Positions 1 through 8,812 of a stretch of DNA of 64,000 nucleotides are shown here, one piece after another. The DNA lies in contig NZ_JAGSHX010000006.1 of NCBI RefSeq assembly GCF_018138715.1, positions 2,976,001 through 3,040,000 of the forward strand, given 5' to 3'. Origin of the DNA: Streptomyces asiaticus (lineage in GTDB: Bacteria > Actinomycetota > Actinomycetes > Streptomycetales > Streptomycetaceae). The notes beneath the pieces are model-generated. The model saw only the letters and a program-made list of their open reading frames with translations, was not told where the DNA came from and searched no databases. Both the position numbers and the translations under genes were made by a program. The number at the start of each line of letters is the position of its first letter. Positions within the stretch are counted from its first letter, which is position 1.

Positions 1-321
1 GACGTGGGGGCCGCGCTCGAGGCGCGGACGTACACCACGCCCGTGGAGACCGTCCTGGAGGTCACCGACCCCTTCTGCCCCTGGAACGAGGGCCGCTGGC
101 GGCTGAACGGCGACGCCAAGGGCGCCTCCTGTGAGCGCACTAACGACGCTCCCGATCTCCGGCTGGGCGTGCGGGAGCTGGGAGCGGCGTATCTCGGTGG
201 CATCTCGCTGACCGCGCTGGCGGGCGCGGGACGCGTCCAGGAGGCCCGTCAGGGCGCCCTTACGGAGGCCACGACCGCGTTCGCGACCCCGGTCGCCCCA
301 TGGCTGCCCCACGGCTTCTGA
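1..321 (+). CDS. C-terminal part of an Eis-like GNAT N-acetyltransferase (5' end outside window)
   Basis: The reading frame is open from the first base and ends at a TGA, so only the last 106 or so residues are visible. They match the C-terminal sterol-carrier-like domain of Eis-type acetyltransferases, with the typical DPFCPWNEGRWRL strand and LRLGVRELGAAYLGG helix. The protein ends ...PWLPHGF: in Mycobacterium Eis the free carboxylate of the terminal Phe acts as general base, and this protein also ends in Phe. The GNAT fold itself lies upstream of the window, so the substrate (aminoglycoside, lysine or other amines in this family) cannot be judged. It converges on the nei gene. Confidence 0.75.
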   Translation, partial: DVGAALEARTYTTPVETVLEVTDPFCPWNEGRWRLNGDAKGASCERTNDAPDLRLGVRELGAAYLGGISLTALAGAGRVQEARQGALTEATTAFATPVAPWLPHGF

Positions 322-325
322 GGGC

Positions 326-1135
326 TCAGGCGCTCTGGCAGTCAGGGCACCAGAAGAGATTGCGGGCGGCGAGATCGGCGGTGCGGATCTCGCCACCACA
401 GATGTGGCAGGGCTGTCCGGCGCGCCGGTAGACATAGACCTCGCCGCCGTGGTCGTCCACGCGCGGCGGGCGGCCCATCGCCTCGGGGGTGTGCTCGGGG
501 CGGACCGTATCGATCCGGTTGTTCCGCACCCCCTCGCGCATCAGCGCCACCAGATCGGCCCATATCGCGTCCCATTCGGCGCGGGTCAGCGCACGGCCGG
601 GCCGGTAGGGGTCGATCCCGTGCCGGAAGAGCACCTCGGCGCGGTAGACGTTCCCGACCCCGGAGATCACCTTCTGGTCCATGAGCAGCGCGGCCACGCT
701 GACCCGGCTGCGGGAGATCCGGGCCCAGGCCCGCTCACCGTCGTCCGCCGGGCGCAGTGGATCGGGGCCCAGCCGGTCGTGGATCACCTGCTTCTCCCCG
801 TCGGTGATCAGGGCGCAGGCGGCCGGGCCGCGCAGATCCGCGTACCCCTCGGGGTTCGCCAGCCGCAGCCGGACGGTGTCGGTGGGCGGCGGGGCGGGGG
901 CCGGGCCGAAGGCGTACGTACCGAAGAGCCCCAGGTGGACATGGACCCAGCCGGTGGCAGCGAAGTCCAGGAAGAGGTGCTTGCCGTGCGCCTCGGCGTG
1001 GCGCAGCGACTGGCCGTCGATCAGCGCGGCGCCGTCGGCGAACTTCCCCTGTGGGCTGGTGGCCCGGACGGGCCGGTCGCCGAAGGTCTCGAGGTGATCG
1101 GCGGCCAGCCGGTGGATGGTGTGCCCTTCGGGCAT
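326..1135 (-). CDS. nei: Fpg/Nei-family DNA glycosylase/AP lyase (Nei2-like)
   Basis: 269 residues. After Met removal the N-terminus is PEGHTIHRLA: the Pro supplies the Schiff-base nucleophile and the Glu the acid of Fpg/Nei enzymes, and the GHT form is typical of actinobacterial Nei2. A central helix-two-turn-helix segment (ISGVGNVYRAEVLF) and a C-terminal zinc finger (CHIC...CPDC, about residues 242-266) are present. The expected role is excision of oxidised pyrimidines in base excision repair, in the cytoplasm. Its ATG overlaps the TGA of rpiB upstream, so the two are probably translated together. Family assignment is firm; the exact lesion preference is not readable. Confidence 0.9.
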   Translation of the reverse strand: MPEGHTIHRLAADHLETFGDRPVRATSPQGKFADGAALIDGQSLRHAEAHGKHLFLDFAATGWVHVHLGLFGTYAFGPAPAPPPTDTVRLRLANPEGYADLRGPAACALITDGEKQVIHDRLGPDPLRPADDGERAWARISRSRVSVAALLMDQKVISGVGNVYRAEVLFRHGIDPYRPGRALTRAEWDAIWADLVALMREGVRNNRIDTVRPEHTPEAMGRPPRVDDHGGEVYVYRRAGQPCHICGGEIRTADLAARNLFWCPDCQSA

Positions 1136-1623
1136 CAGTCGCCTTGCGGATGGTGGGCCGGGATGGGCGGCAGCTCGCCGGTGGTCTCGTAACGCGTGAG
1201 CATCTCGATACGGCGGGTGTGCCGCTCCTCACCCGAGTACGGAGTGTTAAGGAAAATCTCGACAAACTTGGTGGCCTCGTCCCGGGAGTGCATCCGGGCG
1301 CCGACGCTGATGACATTGGCGTTGTTGTGCTCACGACCGAGGGCCGCGGTCTCCTCGCTCCAGGCCAGCGCCGCGCGCACCCCCTTGACCTTGTTCGCCG
1401 CGATCTGCTCACCATTGCCGGATCCGCCGATGACGATGCCGAGGCTCTGCGGGTCGGCGGCGGTCCGCTCCGCGGCGCGCAGGCAGAACGGCGGGTAGTC
1501 GTCCTGGGCGTCGTAGATGTGCGGGCCGCAGTCGACGGGCTCATGGCCGGCCGTCTTGAGCCACTCCACGAGGTGGTTCTTGAGTTCGAAACCGGCATGG
1601 TCGGAGCCGAGGTACACGCGCAT
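1135..1623 (-). CDS. rpiB: Ribose-5-phosphate isomerase B
   Basis: 162 residues, the usual size for RpiB/LacAB sugar-phosphate isomerases. The N-terminal GSDHAGFELKNHL phosphate/substrate motif and the GGSGNGEQIAANK loop are intact. The Glu in GNGE takes the place of the catalytic Cys of E. coli RpiB, which is the actinobacterial (M. tuberculosis) type of active site. It interconverts ribulose-5-phosphate and ribose-5-phosphate in the pentose phosphate pathway. It is the first gene of a two-gene minus-strand unit with nei (1-nt overlap). No clear Shine-Dalgarno sequence is seen before the ATG. Confidence 0.93.
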   Translation of the reverse strand: MRVYLGSDHAGFELKNHLVEWLKTAGHEPVDCGPHIYDAQDDYPPFCLRAAERTAADPQSLGIVIGGSGNGEQIAANKVKGVRAALAWSEETAALGREHNNANVISVGARMHSRDEATKFVEIFLNTPYSGEERHTRRIEMLTRYETTGELPPIPAHHPQGD

Positions 1624-1804
1624 GTACCGAGTGTGTCATGGCCGTGTGGGCCTCGCCGCCCAGGGTAGGCGTCGCATAAATCCCTGTAATCCCAAAGAAC
1701 CTCATGAAAACCTCAAGTAACAATCTGGATTCAAAGGTTCAACTGGTCGACCTCCTGAGATTCACTGGCGTCGCTCGTAACGCGAGAGCAAAGGAATCGA
1801 GCAC

Positions 1805-3277
1805 ATGAGCGCACAACCTGCGACCACGCCGGAGCAGCAGCGGCCCCCCGGCGACCCGGGCTCGCCCGACGGCCTCAAGGCGGGACTCAAGAACCGCCAT
1901 CTTTCGATGATCGCGATCGGCGGCGTGATCGGCGCCGGCCTCTTCGTCGGCTCCAGTGCGGGTATCGCCAAGGCCGGCCCCGGCATTCTGATCTCGTATG
2001 CGCTGGTCGGCCTCATGGTCGTCTTCGTCATGCGGATGCTCGGCGAGATGTCCGCCGCCAACCCCACCTCCGGCTCCTTCTCCGCCTACGCCGACCGGGC
2101 GCTCGGCCGCTGGGCCGGTTTCTCCATCGGCTGGCTGTACTGGTTCTTCTGGGTCGTGGTGCTGGCGGTCGAGGCCACCGCCGGCGCCAAGATCCTGGAG
2201 GGCTGGTGGCCGGCCGTCCCGCAGTGGGGCTGGGCGCTGATCGTGATGGTGGTGCTCACCGCGACCAACCTGGTCTCGGTCGGCTCCTACGGTGAGTTCG
2301 AGTTCTGGTTCGCCGGGATCAAGGTCGTGGCGATCGCCGCGTTCATCGTGGTCGGCGGGCTCGCGGTGTTCGGGCTGCTGCCGCATTCGGACAACGAGGG
2401 CGCGGGCCTGGCCCACCTCACCGACCACGGCGGCTTCCTGCCGAACGGGCCGGGCGCCATCCTCACCGGTGTGCTGCTGGTGGTCTTCTCCTTCATGGGC
2501 AGCGAGATCGTCACCCTCGCGGCCGGTGAGTCCGAGAACCCCCAGCGGGCGGTCACCAAGGCCACCAACAGCGTGATCTGGCGTATCGCGGTCTTCTACC
2601 TGGGCTCGATCTTCGTCGTGGTCACCCTGCTGCCCTGGGACTCCAAGGCGATCGCCGACAAGGGCAGCTATGTCGCGGCGCTCGACTCGGTCGGCATACC
2701 GCACGCCGGCGACATCATGAACGTGATCGTGCTGACCGCCGTGCTCTCGTGTCTGAACTCCGGCCTCTACACCGCCTCCCGCATGGCCTTCTCGCTCGGC
2801 CAGCGCGGCGACGCCCCGGCCGCCTTCGCCCGCACCAACTCCCGCGGCGTTCCGCAGGCCGCGATCCTCGGCTCGGTCGTCTTCGGCTTCGTCGCGGTGT
2901 GGTTCAACTACCAGTGGCCGGACACCGTCTTCACCTTCCTGCTCAACTCCTCGGGTGCGGTCGCGCTCTTCGTCTGGCTGGTGATCTGCTTCAGCCAGCT
3001 GCGGATGCGCGGGATGATCCTGCGCGAGAACCCCGAGAAGCTGATCGTCCGGATGTGGCTCTTCCCGTATCTGACGTGGGCGACGATCGCGATGATCTCG
3101 TTCGTCCTGGTCTACATGCTCACCGACAAGGACGGGCGCGAGCAGGTGATCCTCTCCGCGCTGGTGGCCGTGCTCGTGGTGGCCCTCGCCCTGGTCAAGG
3201 ACCGCCTCACCGCGGGCCGCTCCACCGCCCCGGCGGCCTCCTCGGACCCCGCCCCGAAGGAGCGGGCGGCCCCGTAG
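1805..3277 (+). CDS. APC-superfamily amino acid permease (GabP/AnsP-like)
   Basis: 490 residues with about twelve hydrophobic segments. The first helix carries the APC signature HLSMIAIGGVIGAGLFVGS, followed by GPGILISYALVG and EMSAANPTSGSFSAYA, as in GABA and aromatic/basic amino acid permeases. The N- and C-termini are hydrophilic and presumably cytosolic. AAAGGA lies 9 nt before the ATG. It stands alone and is followed by a strong hairpin. A paralog with the same signatures lies at 15496-16917. The family imports amino acids with protons; the substrate here cannot be read, with GABA or a neutral amino acid most likely. Confidence 0.88.
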   Translation: MSAQPATTPEQQRPPGDPGSPDGLKAGLKNRHLSMIAIGGVIGAGLFVGSSAGIAKAGPGILISYALVGLMVVFVMRMLGEMSAANPTSGSFSAYADRALGRWAGFSIGWLYWFFWVVVLAVEATAGAKILEGWWPAVPQWGWALIVMVVLTATNLVSVGSYGEFEFWFAGIKVVAIAAFIVVGGLAVFGLLPHSDNEGAGLAHLTDHGGFLPNGPGAILTGVLLVVFSFMGSEIVTLAAGESENPQRAVTKATNSVIWRIAVFYLGSIFVVVTLLPWDSKAIADKGSYVAALDSVGIPHAGDIMNVIVLTAVLSCLNSGLYTASRMAFSLGQRGDAPAAFARTNSRGVPQAAILGSVVFGFVAVWFNYQWPDTVFTFLLNSSGAVALFVWLVICFSQLRMRGMILRENPEKLIVRMWLFPYLTWATIAMISFVLVYMLTDKDGREQVILSALVAVLVVALALVKDRLTAGRSTAPAASSDPAPKERAAP

Positions 3278-3304
3278 GAACGCGCTCCGCTGATTCTGAT
3301 TCGC

Positions 3305-3350
3305 CTGTGCCCCCGGGTGGCGGCCGATGTGTCGCCGCCCGGGGGCACAG
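3305..3350. terminator. Bidirectional terminator hairpin after the permease
   Basis: An 18-bp stem (3305-3322 with 3333-3350) with one G-T pair and a 10-nt loop, starting 28 nt after the permease stop. There is no T-run, which is usual for Streptomyces terminators. It sits between convergent genes and could serve both. Confidence 0.65.
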
Positions 3351-3420
3351 CCGTGTCCGTGGGCGTATCGGGCACAGCCGTGTCCGTGGGCGTGGCACAG
3401 CCGTATCTGTGGGCGCATCG
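3344..3420. repeat. Three tandem copies of a 27-nt repeat
   Basis: Copies begin at 3344, 3371 and 3394. Each starts GGCACAGCCGT and continues with a CGTGGGCG block. The middle copy lacks its last 4 nt and the third has two or three substitutions. The repeat grows out of the right arm of the terminator hairpin, so it probably arose by slippage of that arm. Confidence 0.8.
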
Positions 3421-3432
3421 GGCCCACAGGGC

Positions 3433-4266
3433 TCAGACGACGCGCGGAAGGACCCGCTCCGCGAAGCGCCGGACCGCGTCCAGCACCCCCATCCCCCGGT
3501 GCCCGACGCCGGGCACGATGTCGAGGGTGACGTCGATGCCCAGCTCGGTGTAGTTGTCCCGCAGCGCGGTGATGCGCTCCACGCGGGTGCGCCCGACGGC
3601 GTCGGCGCCGTCCATCCAGTTGGAGTCACCCGGGTTGTTGATCTCCCAGGTCTCGGTGTCCTCCGCCCCGACCACCATGTGCACCGGCACCTTACTGATG
3701 TCCTCCAGCCGCAGCGGGGCCCCGAAGCGCTGCTCGAACCCCTTCGTACCCAGCCACCACTCGCGGTCCGGGTCGATCAGCGTGACCCGGCCGGGCGCCC
3801 CGATGGACACTCCGCACAGCCGGTCGGGGTGCAGATACAGGAAGCGGTGTGCGAACTGCCCGCCGCCCGAGAAGCCCTGGAGCAGAAAGCGCTCGGTGTC
3901 GATGTGGAACCGCTCGCCCGCCTCGGCCACGATCGCGAGCAGCTGCTCGTCGTAGCGGATGCCGCGGTACTCGATGAACTTGAAGTTGTGCAGGTCCTCC
4001 GGGTCGTCGATGCCCGCCGGGAACATGGGGGTGAGCACGACACAGCCGTGCCGCTCGGAGAACTCGGCCATCGCGTCCCGGTACTGGGACGCGGTGCGCC
4101 CGGTGCCGTGCTGGATCACCATGAGCGGCAGCGGGGTGTCGGTGGTCTCGTGGACGGACGGGATGTGCAGCCCGTACGAGAACCGCTGGTCGTGCCGGGA
4201 GGCGAACCAGGTGGTGGAGCCGGTGCGGTAGAACGCCTTGGTGGTCTTGACGCGGGGGGTGGTCAC
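3433..4266 (-). CDS. Alpha/beta hydrolase, PHB-depolymerase/esterase-like
   Basis: 277 residues. The nucleophile elbow GFSGGG follows an oxyanion segment (MVIQHGTGRTASQYRD). An acid candidate lies in VVGAEDTETW and the catalytic His in VPGVGHRGMG near the C-terminus, giving a complete triad. There is no signal peptide, so it acts in the cytosol. It resembles the polyhydroxybutyrate depolymerase/feruloyl-esterase-like branch, but the substrate is unknown. Its upstream region contains an inverted repeat (4333-4352) also found at the start of the neighbouring ArsR-type gene, suggesting shared control. Confidence 0.75.
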   Translation of the reverse strand: MTTPRVKTTKAFYRTGSTTWFASRHDQRFSYGLHIPSVHETTDTPLPLMVIQHGTGRTASQYRDAMAEFSERHGCVVLTPMFPAGIDDPEDLHNFKFIEYRGIRYDEQLLAIVAEAGERFHIDTERFLLQGFSGGGQFAHRFLYLHPDRLCGVSIGAPGRVTLIDPDREWWLGTKGFEQRFGAPLRLEDISKVPVHMVVGAEDTETWEINNPGDSNWMDGADAVGRTRVERITALRDNYTELGIDVTLDIVPGVGHRGMGVLDAVRRFAERVLPRVV

Positions 4267-4332
4267 GTATCGCTTCCTTCTGCCGTCGCGGGTGCCGCCA
4301 CGATCCGCAACGGTCGGCGCACGCTCAAGATG

Positions 4333-4352
4333 ATTGCCGCCTGAGCGTCAAT
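4333..4352. promoter_or_regulatory. Candidate operator ATTGC-N10-TCAAT upstream of the hydrolase
   Basis: ATTGC (4333-4337), ten bases, TCAAT (4348-4352): a 5-bp inverted repeat with one mismatch, about 66 nt upstream of the hydrolase ATG. The same architecture, ATTGA-N10-TCAAT, occurs at 5529-5548 over the start of the ArsR-type gene. The site is inferred from this pairing only. Confidence 0.45.
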
Positions 4353-4393
4353 ACCTCCGCCGGTACTTCCGTCGCCGTCTCCGCCGATATCGC

Positions 4394-5530
4394 TCAGCGG
4401 TGCAGCGCGGAGAGCAGGTCGACGCCGAGATTGCGCACCGCCGCCTCGTCCAGCTGGTAGTGCACCCGCGCCCCCTCCCGGTGGGTGTGCACCATTCCGG
4501 CCTCCCGCAGCTTGCGCAGATGCCGCGACATCTGCGGCGGCGTCATCTCGAACTGGGTGGCCAGCTCCGTCGTCGTCATCGACTGCCGCAGCAGCGCCCG
4601 GCACATCCGGATGCGCAGCGGCTCGTCCAGCGCCCGCAGCCCGCGCATCACCACGTCCAGGGCGGTCGGCTCCGCACCCGCCCCGTGGCGCACCGGGTAC
4701 TGCACCACGACCGGGTAGCCGGGGTAGTGCTTGATCGCGAGATGCGGGTTGATGTGCAGCGACGGCACCAGCAGACAGGGGCTGTCGGCGAGGCTGGCCC
4801 GCGCGTTGTAGAGCTTGTCGAAGACCACCCGGGGCGGGTCCTGCTCCATGCGGGCGGTGGGGAATCCGGCCAGCACCGCCGCCCCGTAGCGGGAGTGTTC
4901 ATGGGAGCGGACCCGGGCGTCGGCCTCCAGGGTGGGGCGCAGCCGCGTCCACTCCGCCTCGAAGACCTCCTCGGCCACGGCGGACAGGAAGGCGAGGAGG
5001 CTGTCGCGGAACCCGGAGGGGTCGGCCAGCAGCCGCAGTCCCAGGGCGAACCGTCGCTCGGAGAGCTGCCGCAGCCGGGCCAGGAAGCGCTCCGGCGCGC
5101 GGCCGCCGCGCCGGGACCCGGAACCCGGACCGTGGCCGGAGCCCAGGTCGTGACCGGAACCCGGACCGTGGCCGTTCTTGCCGACGAGCGCCTGCTCGGT
5201 CATGGTCGTGAACGTCTCCTCGTCCAGCCCGGCGACCGCCGCCAGCTCCTCCTCCAGCTCGCGCTCCGGGCCCGGGGTGAGGGGCAGCAGATAGCGGGCG
5301 CGGAAGGCACCCCACAGCGGCGCCCATCCGCCGGCCCGCTCCAGCAGCCGCTCGTCCGCGCCCTGGAGGACCGCGCCCACCCAGCGCCTGCTGGCCGGAT
5401 GGTGGCGTGGCCCGTCCAGCGCGTGCAGACAGGCGCACAGTTCGGCGAGCGGGGACAGACGGGTGCTGATGCGGTGCTCCGGGGCGGACCCCAGCTCGAT
5501 CACGACGGGCATCCGGGCAGCGTCGGCCAT
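4394..5530 (-). CDS. ArsR-type winged-helix regulator with N-terminal DUF5937-like domain
   Basis: 378 residues, far longer than a classical ArsR (about 110). Residues 1-270 form a domain seen in Streptomyces DUF5937 regulators; the last 90 residues carry the winged helix (TTTELATQFEMTPPQMSRHL as recognition region, then the wing GARVHYQLDE). No ArsR metal-binding Cys pair (ELCVCDL type) is visible, so metal sensing is unlikely. A Gly/Ser/Pro-rich insert (about residues 118-140) comes from a short tandem DNA repeat at 5113-5172. It lies between the hydrolase gene and the divergent tctCBA operon and probably regulates one or both as well as itself. Confidence 0.75.
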   Translation of the reverse strand: MADAARMPVVIELGSAPEHRISTRLSPLAELCACLHALDGPRHHPASRRWVGAVLQGADERLLERAGGWAPLWGAFRARYLLPLTPGPERELEEELAAVAGLDEETFTTMTEQALVGKNGHGPGSGHDLGSGHGPGSGSRRGGRAPERFLARLRQLSERRFALGLRLLADPSGFRDSLLAFLSAVAEEVFEAEWTRLRPTLEADARVRSHEHSRYGAAVLAGFPTARMEQDPPRVVFDKLYNARASLADSPCLLVPSLHINPHLAIKHYPGYPVVVQYPVRHGAGAEPTALDVVMRGLRALDEPLRIRMCRALLRQSMTTTELATQFEMTPPQMSRHLRKLREAGMVHTHREGARVHYQLDEAAVRNLGVDLLSALHR

Positions 5531-5548
5531 TGATGCCTTCGAGTCAAT
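5529..5548. promoter_or_regulatory. Candidate autoregulatory operator ATTGA-N10-TCAAT
   Basis: A perfect 5-bp inverted repeat with a 10-nt spacer begins at the first bases of the regulator start codon and lies 78 nt upstream of the tctC ATG. It matches the repeat at 4333-4352 in arm sequence and spacing. Confidence 0.45.
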
Positions 5549-5625
5549 CGTCTTGTACGGGCCGCCGACGGAGGCGCAAGCTCCAGCCCACTTCGGCTTC
5601 CCCTCCCTCGCCTGGAGCGTCCCCC

Positions 5626-6639
5626 ATGCCCCCTCTCCTCAGGAACGGCCCTCGTCTGGCAGTGGTGGTCGCCCTCGTGGCCACGGTGAGCAGTGCGTGC
5701 ACCATCGGTTCGCTGGACGACTCGGGCGCCGTCGCCGACTATCCGTCCCGAGGTCTGTCGATCCTCGCTCCCGGGAGCGTCGGCGGCGGCTGGGACTCCC
5801 GGGCGCGCGGCATCGGTTCCGCGCTCACCAGCTGCAAGATCATCGACGAGGACGTCACGGTCACCAACGCCCCGGGCGCGGGCGGCACCATCGGGCTCGC
5901 CCGGATGGCGGGGCGCAAAGGCGATCCGTACCAGCTGATGACCATGGACACGGTGACCATGATCGGCGGCGCCATCCAGAACCACTCCCCCGTGAAGCTG
6001 TCCGAGCTCACCCCCGTGGCGGGGCTCACGGTGAGCACCTCCGCGATCGTGGTGCCCGCCCGCTCCCCCTTCCACGACCTGCGCTCGGTGCTGGCCGCCA
6101 TGCGGAAGGACCCCAAGCGGACGTCCTGGGTGGGCGGTTCGCTGGGCGGCCCGGACCACATCACGGTGGCCGCCCTCGCCAAGGCCGAGGGCATCTCGGC
6201 ACGCAAGATCACGTACGTGCCCACCGGTGGTGGCGGGGAGGTGCTCAACCTGCTGCTGAGCGGGGCCTCGAAGGTCGGCATCTCCACGCTGACGGAGGTC
6301 CGGCCGCAGATCGAGGCCGGGAAGCTGCGGGTCCTCGCGGTCAGCGGCGACAAGGCTCCCGAGGGCATCGACGCTCCCACCCTCGGCGCACTCGGCTACG
6401 GGGACGAGTCCGTGGTGAGCGTCGGCGGGGTCATGGCCCCGCCCGGGCTGAACGACGACGAACAGCGGGCGATCGTGAGGGTGGTGGACCGGATGCGCCG
6501 GACTTCGTGCTGGAAGCGGGCGTTGCGGCAGAACGACTGGAAGGACGTGTGGGTGCCGGGGAAGAAGTACGGCGCCCTGATCGACCAACAGCAGCGCCAG
6601 GTCGGCCAGGCGCTCACGTCCGTGGGGCTCGGGTCATGA
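5626..6639 (+). CDS. tctC: Tripartite tricarboxylate transporter, periplasmic-type binding lipoprotein
   Basis: 337 residues from the ATG at 5626. An upstream in-frame ATG at 5530 would add 32 Arg-rich residues ahead of the signal peptide and is unlikely. The start gives a lipoprotein signal, LAVVVALVATVSSAC. The mature part has the TctC features of a GGGWDSRARGIG loop, NAPGAGGTIGLARM, and SWVGGSLGGPDHITVAALAKAEG. This protein captures a carboxylate (citrate or another di/tricarboxylate in the family) at the outer face and delivers it to TctBA. Its stop overlaps the tctB start (ATGA). It is divergent from the ArsR-type gene. Confidence 0.85.
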   Translation: MPPLLRNGPRLAVVVALVATVSSACTIGSLDDSGAVADYPSRGLSILAPGSVGGGWDSRARGIGSALTSCKIIDEDVTVTNAPGAGGTIGLARMAGRKGDPYQLMTMDTVTMIGGAIQNHSPVKLSELTPVAGLTVSTSAIVVPARSPFHDLRSVLAAMRKDPKRTSWVGGSLGGPDHITVAALAKAEGISARKITYVPTGGGGEVLNLLLSGASKVGISTLTEVRPQIEAGKLRVLAVSGDKAPEGIDAPTLGALGYGDESVVSVGGVMAPPGLNDDEQRAIVRVVDRMRRTSCWKRALRQNDWKDVWVPGKKYGALIDQQQRQVGQALTSVGLGS

Positions 6640-7199
6640 GCGCGCGGGACGAAACGATGAGCCCGAGGGACGCCACGGCGAACCCGGCGAACGATGCCGC
6701 GGGCGCCGTCGCCCCGCCCGACGAGCGGCCCTGGAGCCCGCGGATAGCCGCGCTGCTCTTCCTCGCGGCGGGTGTGGCCGTGCTGGGCTGGGCCTTCGCC
6801 ATCCCCGAGGGGGCCATCGACCAGGACGTGGGCCCCCGGGCGTTCCCACTGCTGGTCGGCGTGGGGCTGTGCGTGGCGGCTTCGGTCGCCGTCGTCCAGG
6901 CGTTCCGCGGCAGCGACCCGGCGCTGACCGAGCAGGCGCGTGAGGAGGCCCGGCTGACCGAGTGGCGTCCGGTGGCGGCCCTGCTGGCGTTGCTGGTCTG
7001 CTATCTGTTCGCGCTCGCCCCCTGCGGCTACTGGCAGTCGACCGCCGTGCTCTTCGCGCTGGTCGCGCGGGTGCTCGGCAGCCGGCGGATCCTGCGTGAC
7101 GCACTGATCGGCCTGGTGCTCGCGCTGGCCGTGTACTTCCTCTTCGACCGTCTGCTGGGCATCCATCTGCCGCCCGGCATCGTCCGATTGGCGTTCTGA
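6636..7199 (+). CDS. tctB: Tripartite tricarboxylate transporter, small membrane subunit
   Basis: 187 residues from the ATG at 6636, which overlaps the tctC TGA by 4 nt. A hydrophilic N-terminus of about 35 residues is followed by four hydrophobic segments ([68 protein letters not shown]), the expected TctB topology. The [14 protein letters not shown] segment is typical of the family. TctB pairs with the large TctA channel. The tctA ATG follows the TGA by 2 nt. Confidence 0.85.
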   Translation: MSARDETMSPRDATANPANDAAGAVAPPDERPWSPRIAALLFLAAGVAVLGWAFAIPEGAIDQDVGPRAFPLLVGVGLCVAASVAVVQAFRGSDPALTEQAREEARLTEWRPVAALLALLVCYLFALAPCGYWQSTAVLFALVARVLGSRRILRDALIGLVLALAVYFLFDRLLGIHLPPGIVRLAF

Positions 7200-7201
7200 C
7201 C

Positions 7202-8716
7202 ATGGATGTCCTCAACGACCTCATGGGCGGTTTCGGCAGCGCGTTCAGCCCTCTGCACCTGCTGCTGGCGTTCGCGGGCTGCACGCTCGGCTCGCTGGTC
7301 GGCGTGCTGCCCGGCCTGGGCCCCGCCACCACGGTGGCGCTGCTGCTCCCGCTCACCTTCGTCTTCGACCCCACCGGCGCGCTGGTGCTCTTCGCGGGCA
7401 TCTACTACGGCGGGATGTACGGCGGCTCCACCACGGCCATCCTGCTGAACGTGCCCGGGGAGACGGCGTCGGTCCCCACCACCCTGGAGGGCCATCCGAT
7501 GGCCCGCTCCGGGCGCGCCGGGGCCGCGCTCGCCACGGCCGCCATCGGCTCGTTCGTGGCGGGCACGATCTCCACCGTCGGGATCACCTTCGCGGGCCCG
7601 GCCATGGCGCAGATCGCCGAGAAGATCCAGCCCGCGGAGTACTTCGCGGTGATGGTCCTCGCCTTCGCCACGGTCACCGCGGTCGTGGCCGACGCCCCCG
7701 CGCGCGGGCTGTGCAGCCTCTTCCTGGGCCTGGCCATCGGGCTCGTCGGCATCGACAGCCTGACCGGCCAGGCGCGCTACACCTTCGGGGTGCCGGAGCT
7801 GTACGACGGCGTCCAGATCGTGGCCGTCGCCGTCGGCCTCTTCGCGATCGGGGAGGCGCTCTACACCGCGGCCCGGATGCGACGGGCGCCCGAGGAGCAG
7901 ATGCTCCCGGTGGGCGGCAGGATCGGGATGAGCCCGGAGGACTGGCGCCGGTCCTGGAAGCCGTGGCTGCGGGGTACGGCGATCGGGCTGCCGATCGGCG
8001 CCCTGCCCGCGGGCGGTGCGGAGATCCCCACGTTCCTCAGCTACAACGTGGAGAAGCGGCTGTCCCGGCACAAGAAGGAGTTCGGCAAGGGCGCCATCGA
8101 GGGCGTGGCCGGCCCCGAGGCCGCCAACAACGCCGCGTTCTCCGGAGTGCTGATGCCCCTGCTGACGCTGGGCATCCCCACCTCGGCGACGGCCGGTGTG
8201 CTGCTGATCGCGTTCCAGATGTACAACGTGCAGCCCGGCCCGCAGCTGTTCGAGACCCAGTCGGCGCTGGTCTGGACGCTGATCGCCAGCCTCTACATCG
8301 GCAATGTGATGCTGCTGGTGCTCAACCTGCCGCTGATCCCGCTGTGGGTGAAGCTCCTCCGGCTGCCCCGCCCGCTCCTCACCGCGGGCATCCTGGTCTT
8401 CGCCGCCCTGGGGGTGTACGCCCTCTCCCAGAACGCGGTCGACCTCGGCATCGCTGTGCTCTTCGGCCTCCTGGGCTTCGGCATGCGCCGCACCGGCTAT
8501 CCCGTCGCCCCACTGATCCTGGGCGCCGTACTGGGCCCGATGGCGGAAACCCAGTTCCGCCGTGCGATGGCCTTCAGCGAGGGCGACTGGACGATCTTCT
8601 TCACCCGCCCGCTCTCCGCGGCGATCCTGTTCCTGTCCCTGATCGCCCTGGCCGGCCCGATGGCCGCCCGAGCGCTGCGCCGGAACCGGGAACGCGAGCC
8701 GGAACCGGTGGGCTGA
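7202..8716 (+). CDS. tctA: Tripartite tricarboxylate transporter, large permease subunit
   Basis: 504 residues with about twelve hydrophobic segments. The TctA hallmarks are clear: [40 protein letters not shown], and the second-half equivalent [20 protein letters not shown], which form the two pseudo-symmetric substrate-site loops. It is the final gene of tctCBA and is followed by a strong intrinsic terminator. With TctC and TctB it forms a binding-protein-dependent secondary transporter driven by an ion gradient. Confidence 0.92.
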   Translation: MDVLNDLMGGFGSAFSPLHLLLAFAGCTLGSLVGVLPGLGPATTVALLLPLTFVFDPTGALVLFAGIYYGGMYGGSTTAILLNVPGETASVPTTLEGHPMARSGRAGAALATAAIGSFVAGTISTVGITFAGPAMAQIAEKIQPAEYFAVMVLAFATVTAVVADAPARGLCSLFLGLAIGLVGIDSLTGQARYTFGVPELYDGVQIVAVAVGLFAIGEALYTAARMRRAPEEQMLPVGGRIGMSPEDWRRSWKPWLRGTAIGLPIGALPAGGAEIPTFLSYNVEKRLSRHKKEFGKGAIEGVAGPEAANNAAFSGVLMPLLTLGIPTSATAGVLLIAFQMYNVQPGPQLFETQSALVWTLIASLYIGNVMLLVLNLPLIPLWVKLLRLPRPLLTAGILVFAALGVYALSQNAVDLGIAVLFGLLGFGMRRTGYPVAPLILGAVLGPMAETQFRRAMAFSEGDWTIFFTRPLSAAILFLSLIALAGPMAARALRRNREREPEPVG

Positions 8717-8756
8717 ACCCCGAAGCCGCCAGGTTGAACCCCGCGAGCTGATGCCG

Positions 8757-8791
8757 GGCCCCCGCGCGAGTCGACTGCGCGGGGGCCTTTT
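8757..8791 (+). terminator. Intrinsic terminator of tctCBA
   Basis: Perfect 11-bp GC stem (8757-8767 with 8777-8787), loop GAGTCGACT, then TTTT, 41 nt after the tctA stop. The core is almost identical to the hairpins at 14586-14620 and 17788-17820. Confidence 0.92.
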
Positions 8792-8812
8792 CTGACATGA
8801 CTGCCTTCGGAC

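Noticed and set aside
5530..5625. Longer tctC start at ATG 5530
   Set aside because: It would place 32 Arg/Ser-rich residues before a good lipoprotein signal and overlap the candidate operator.
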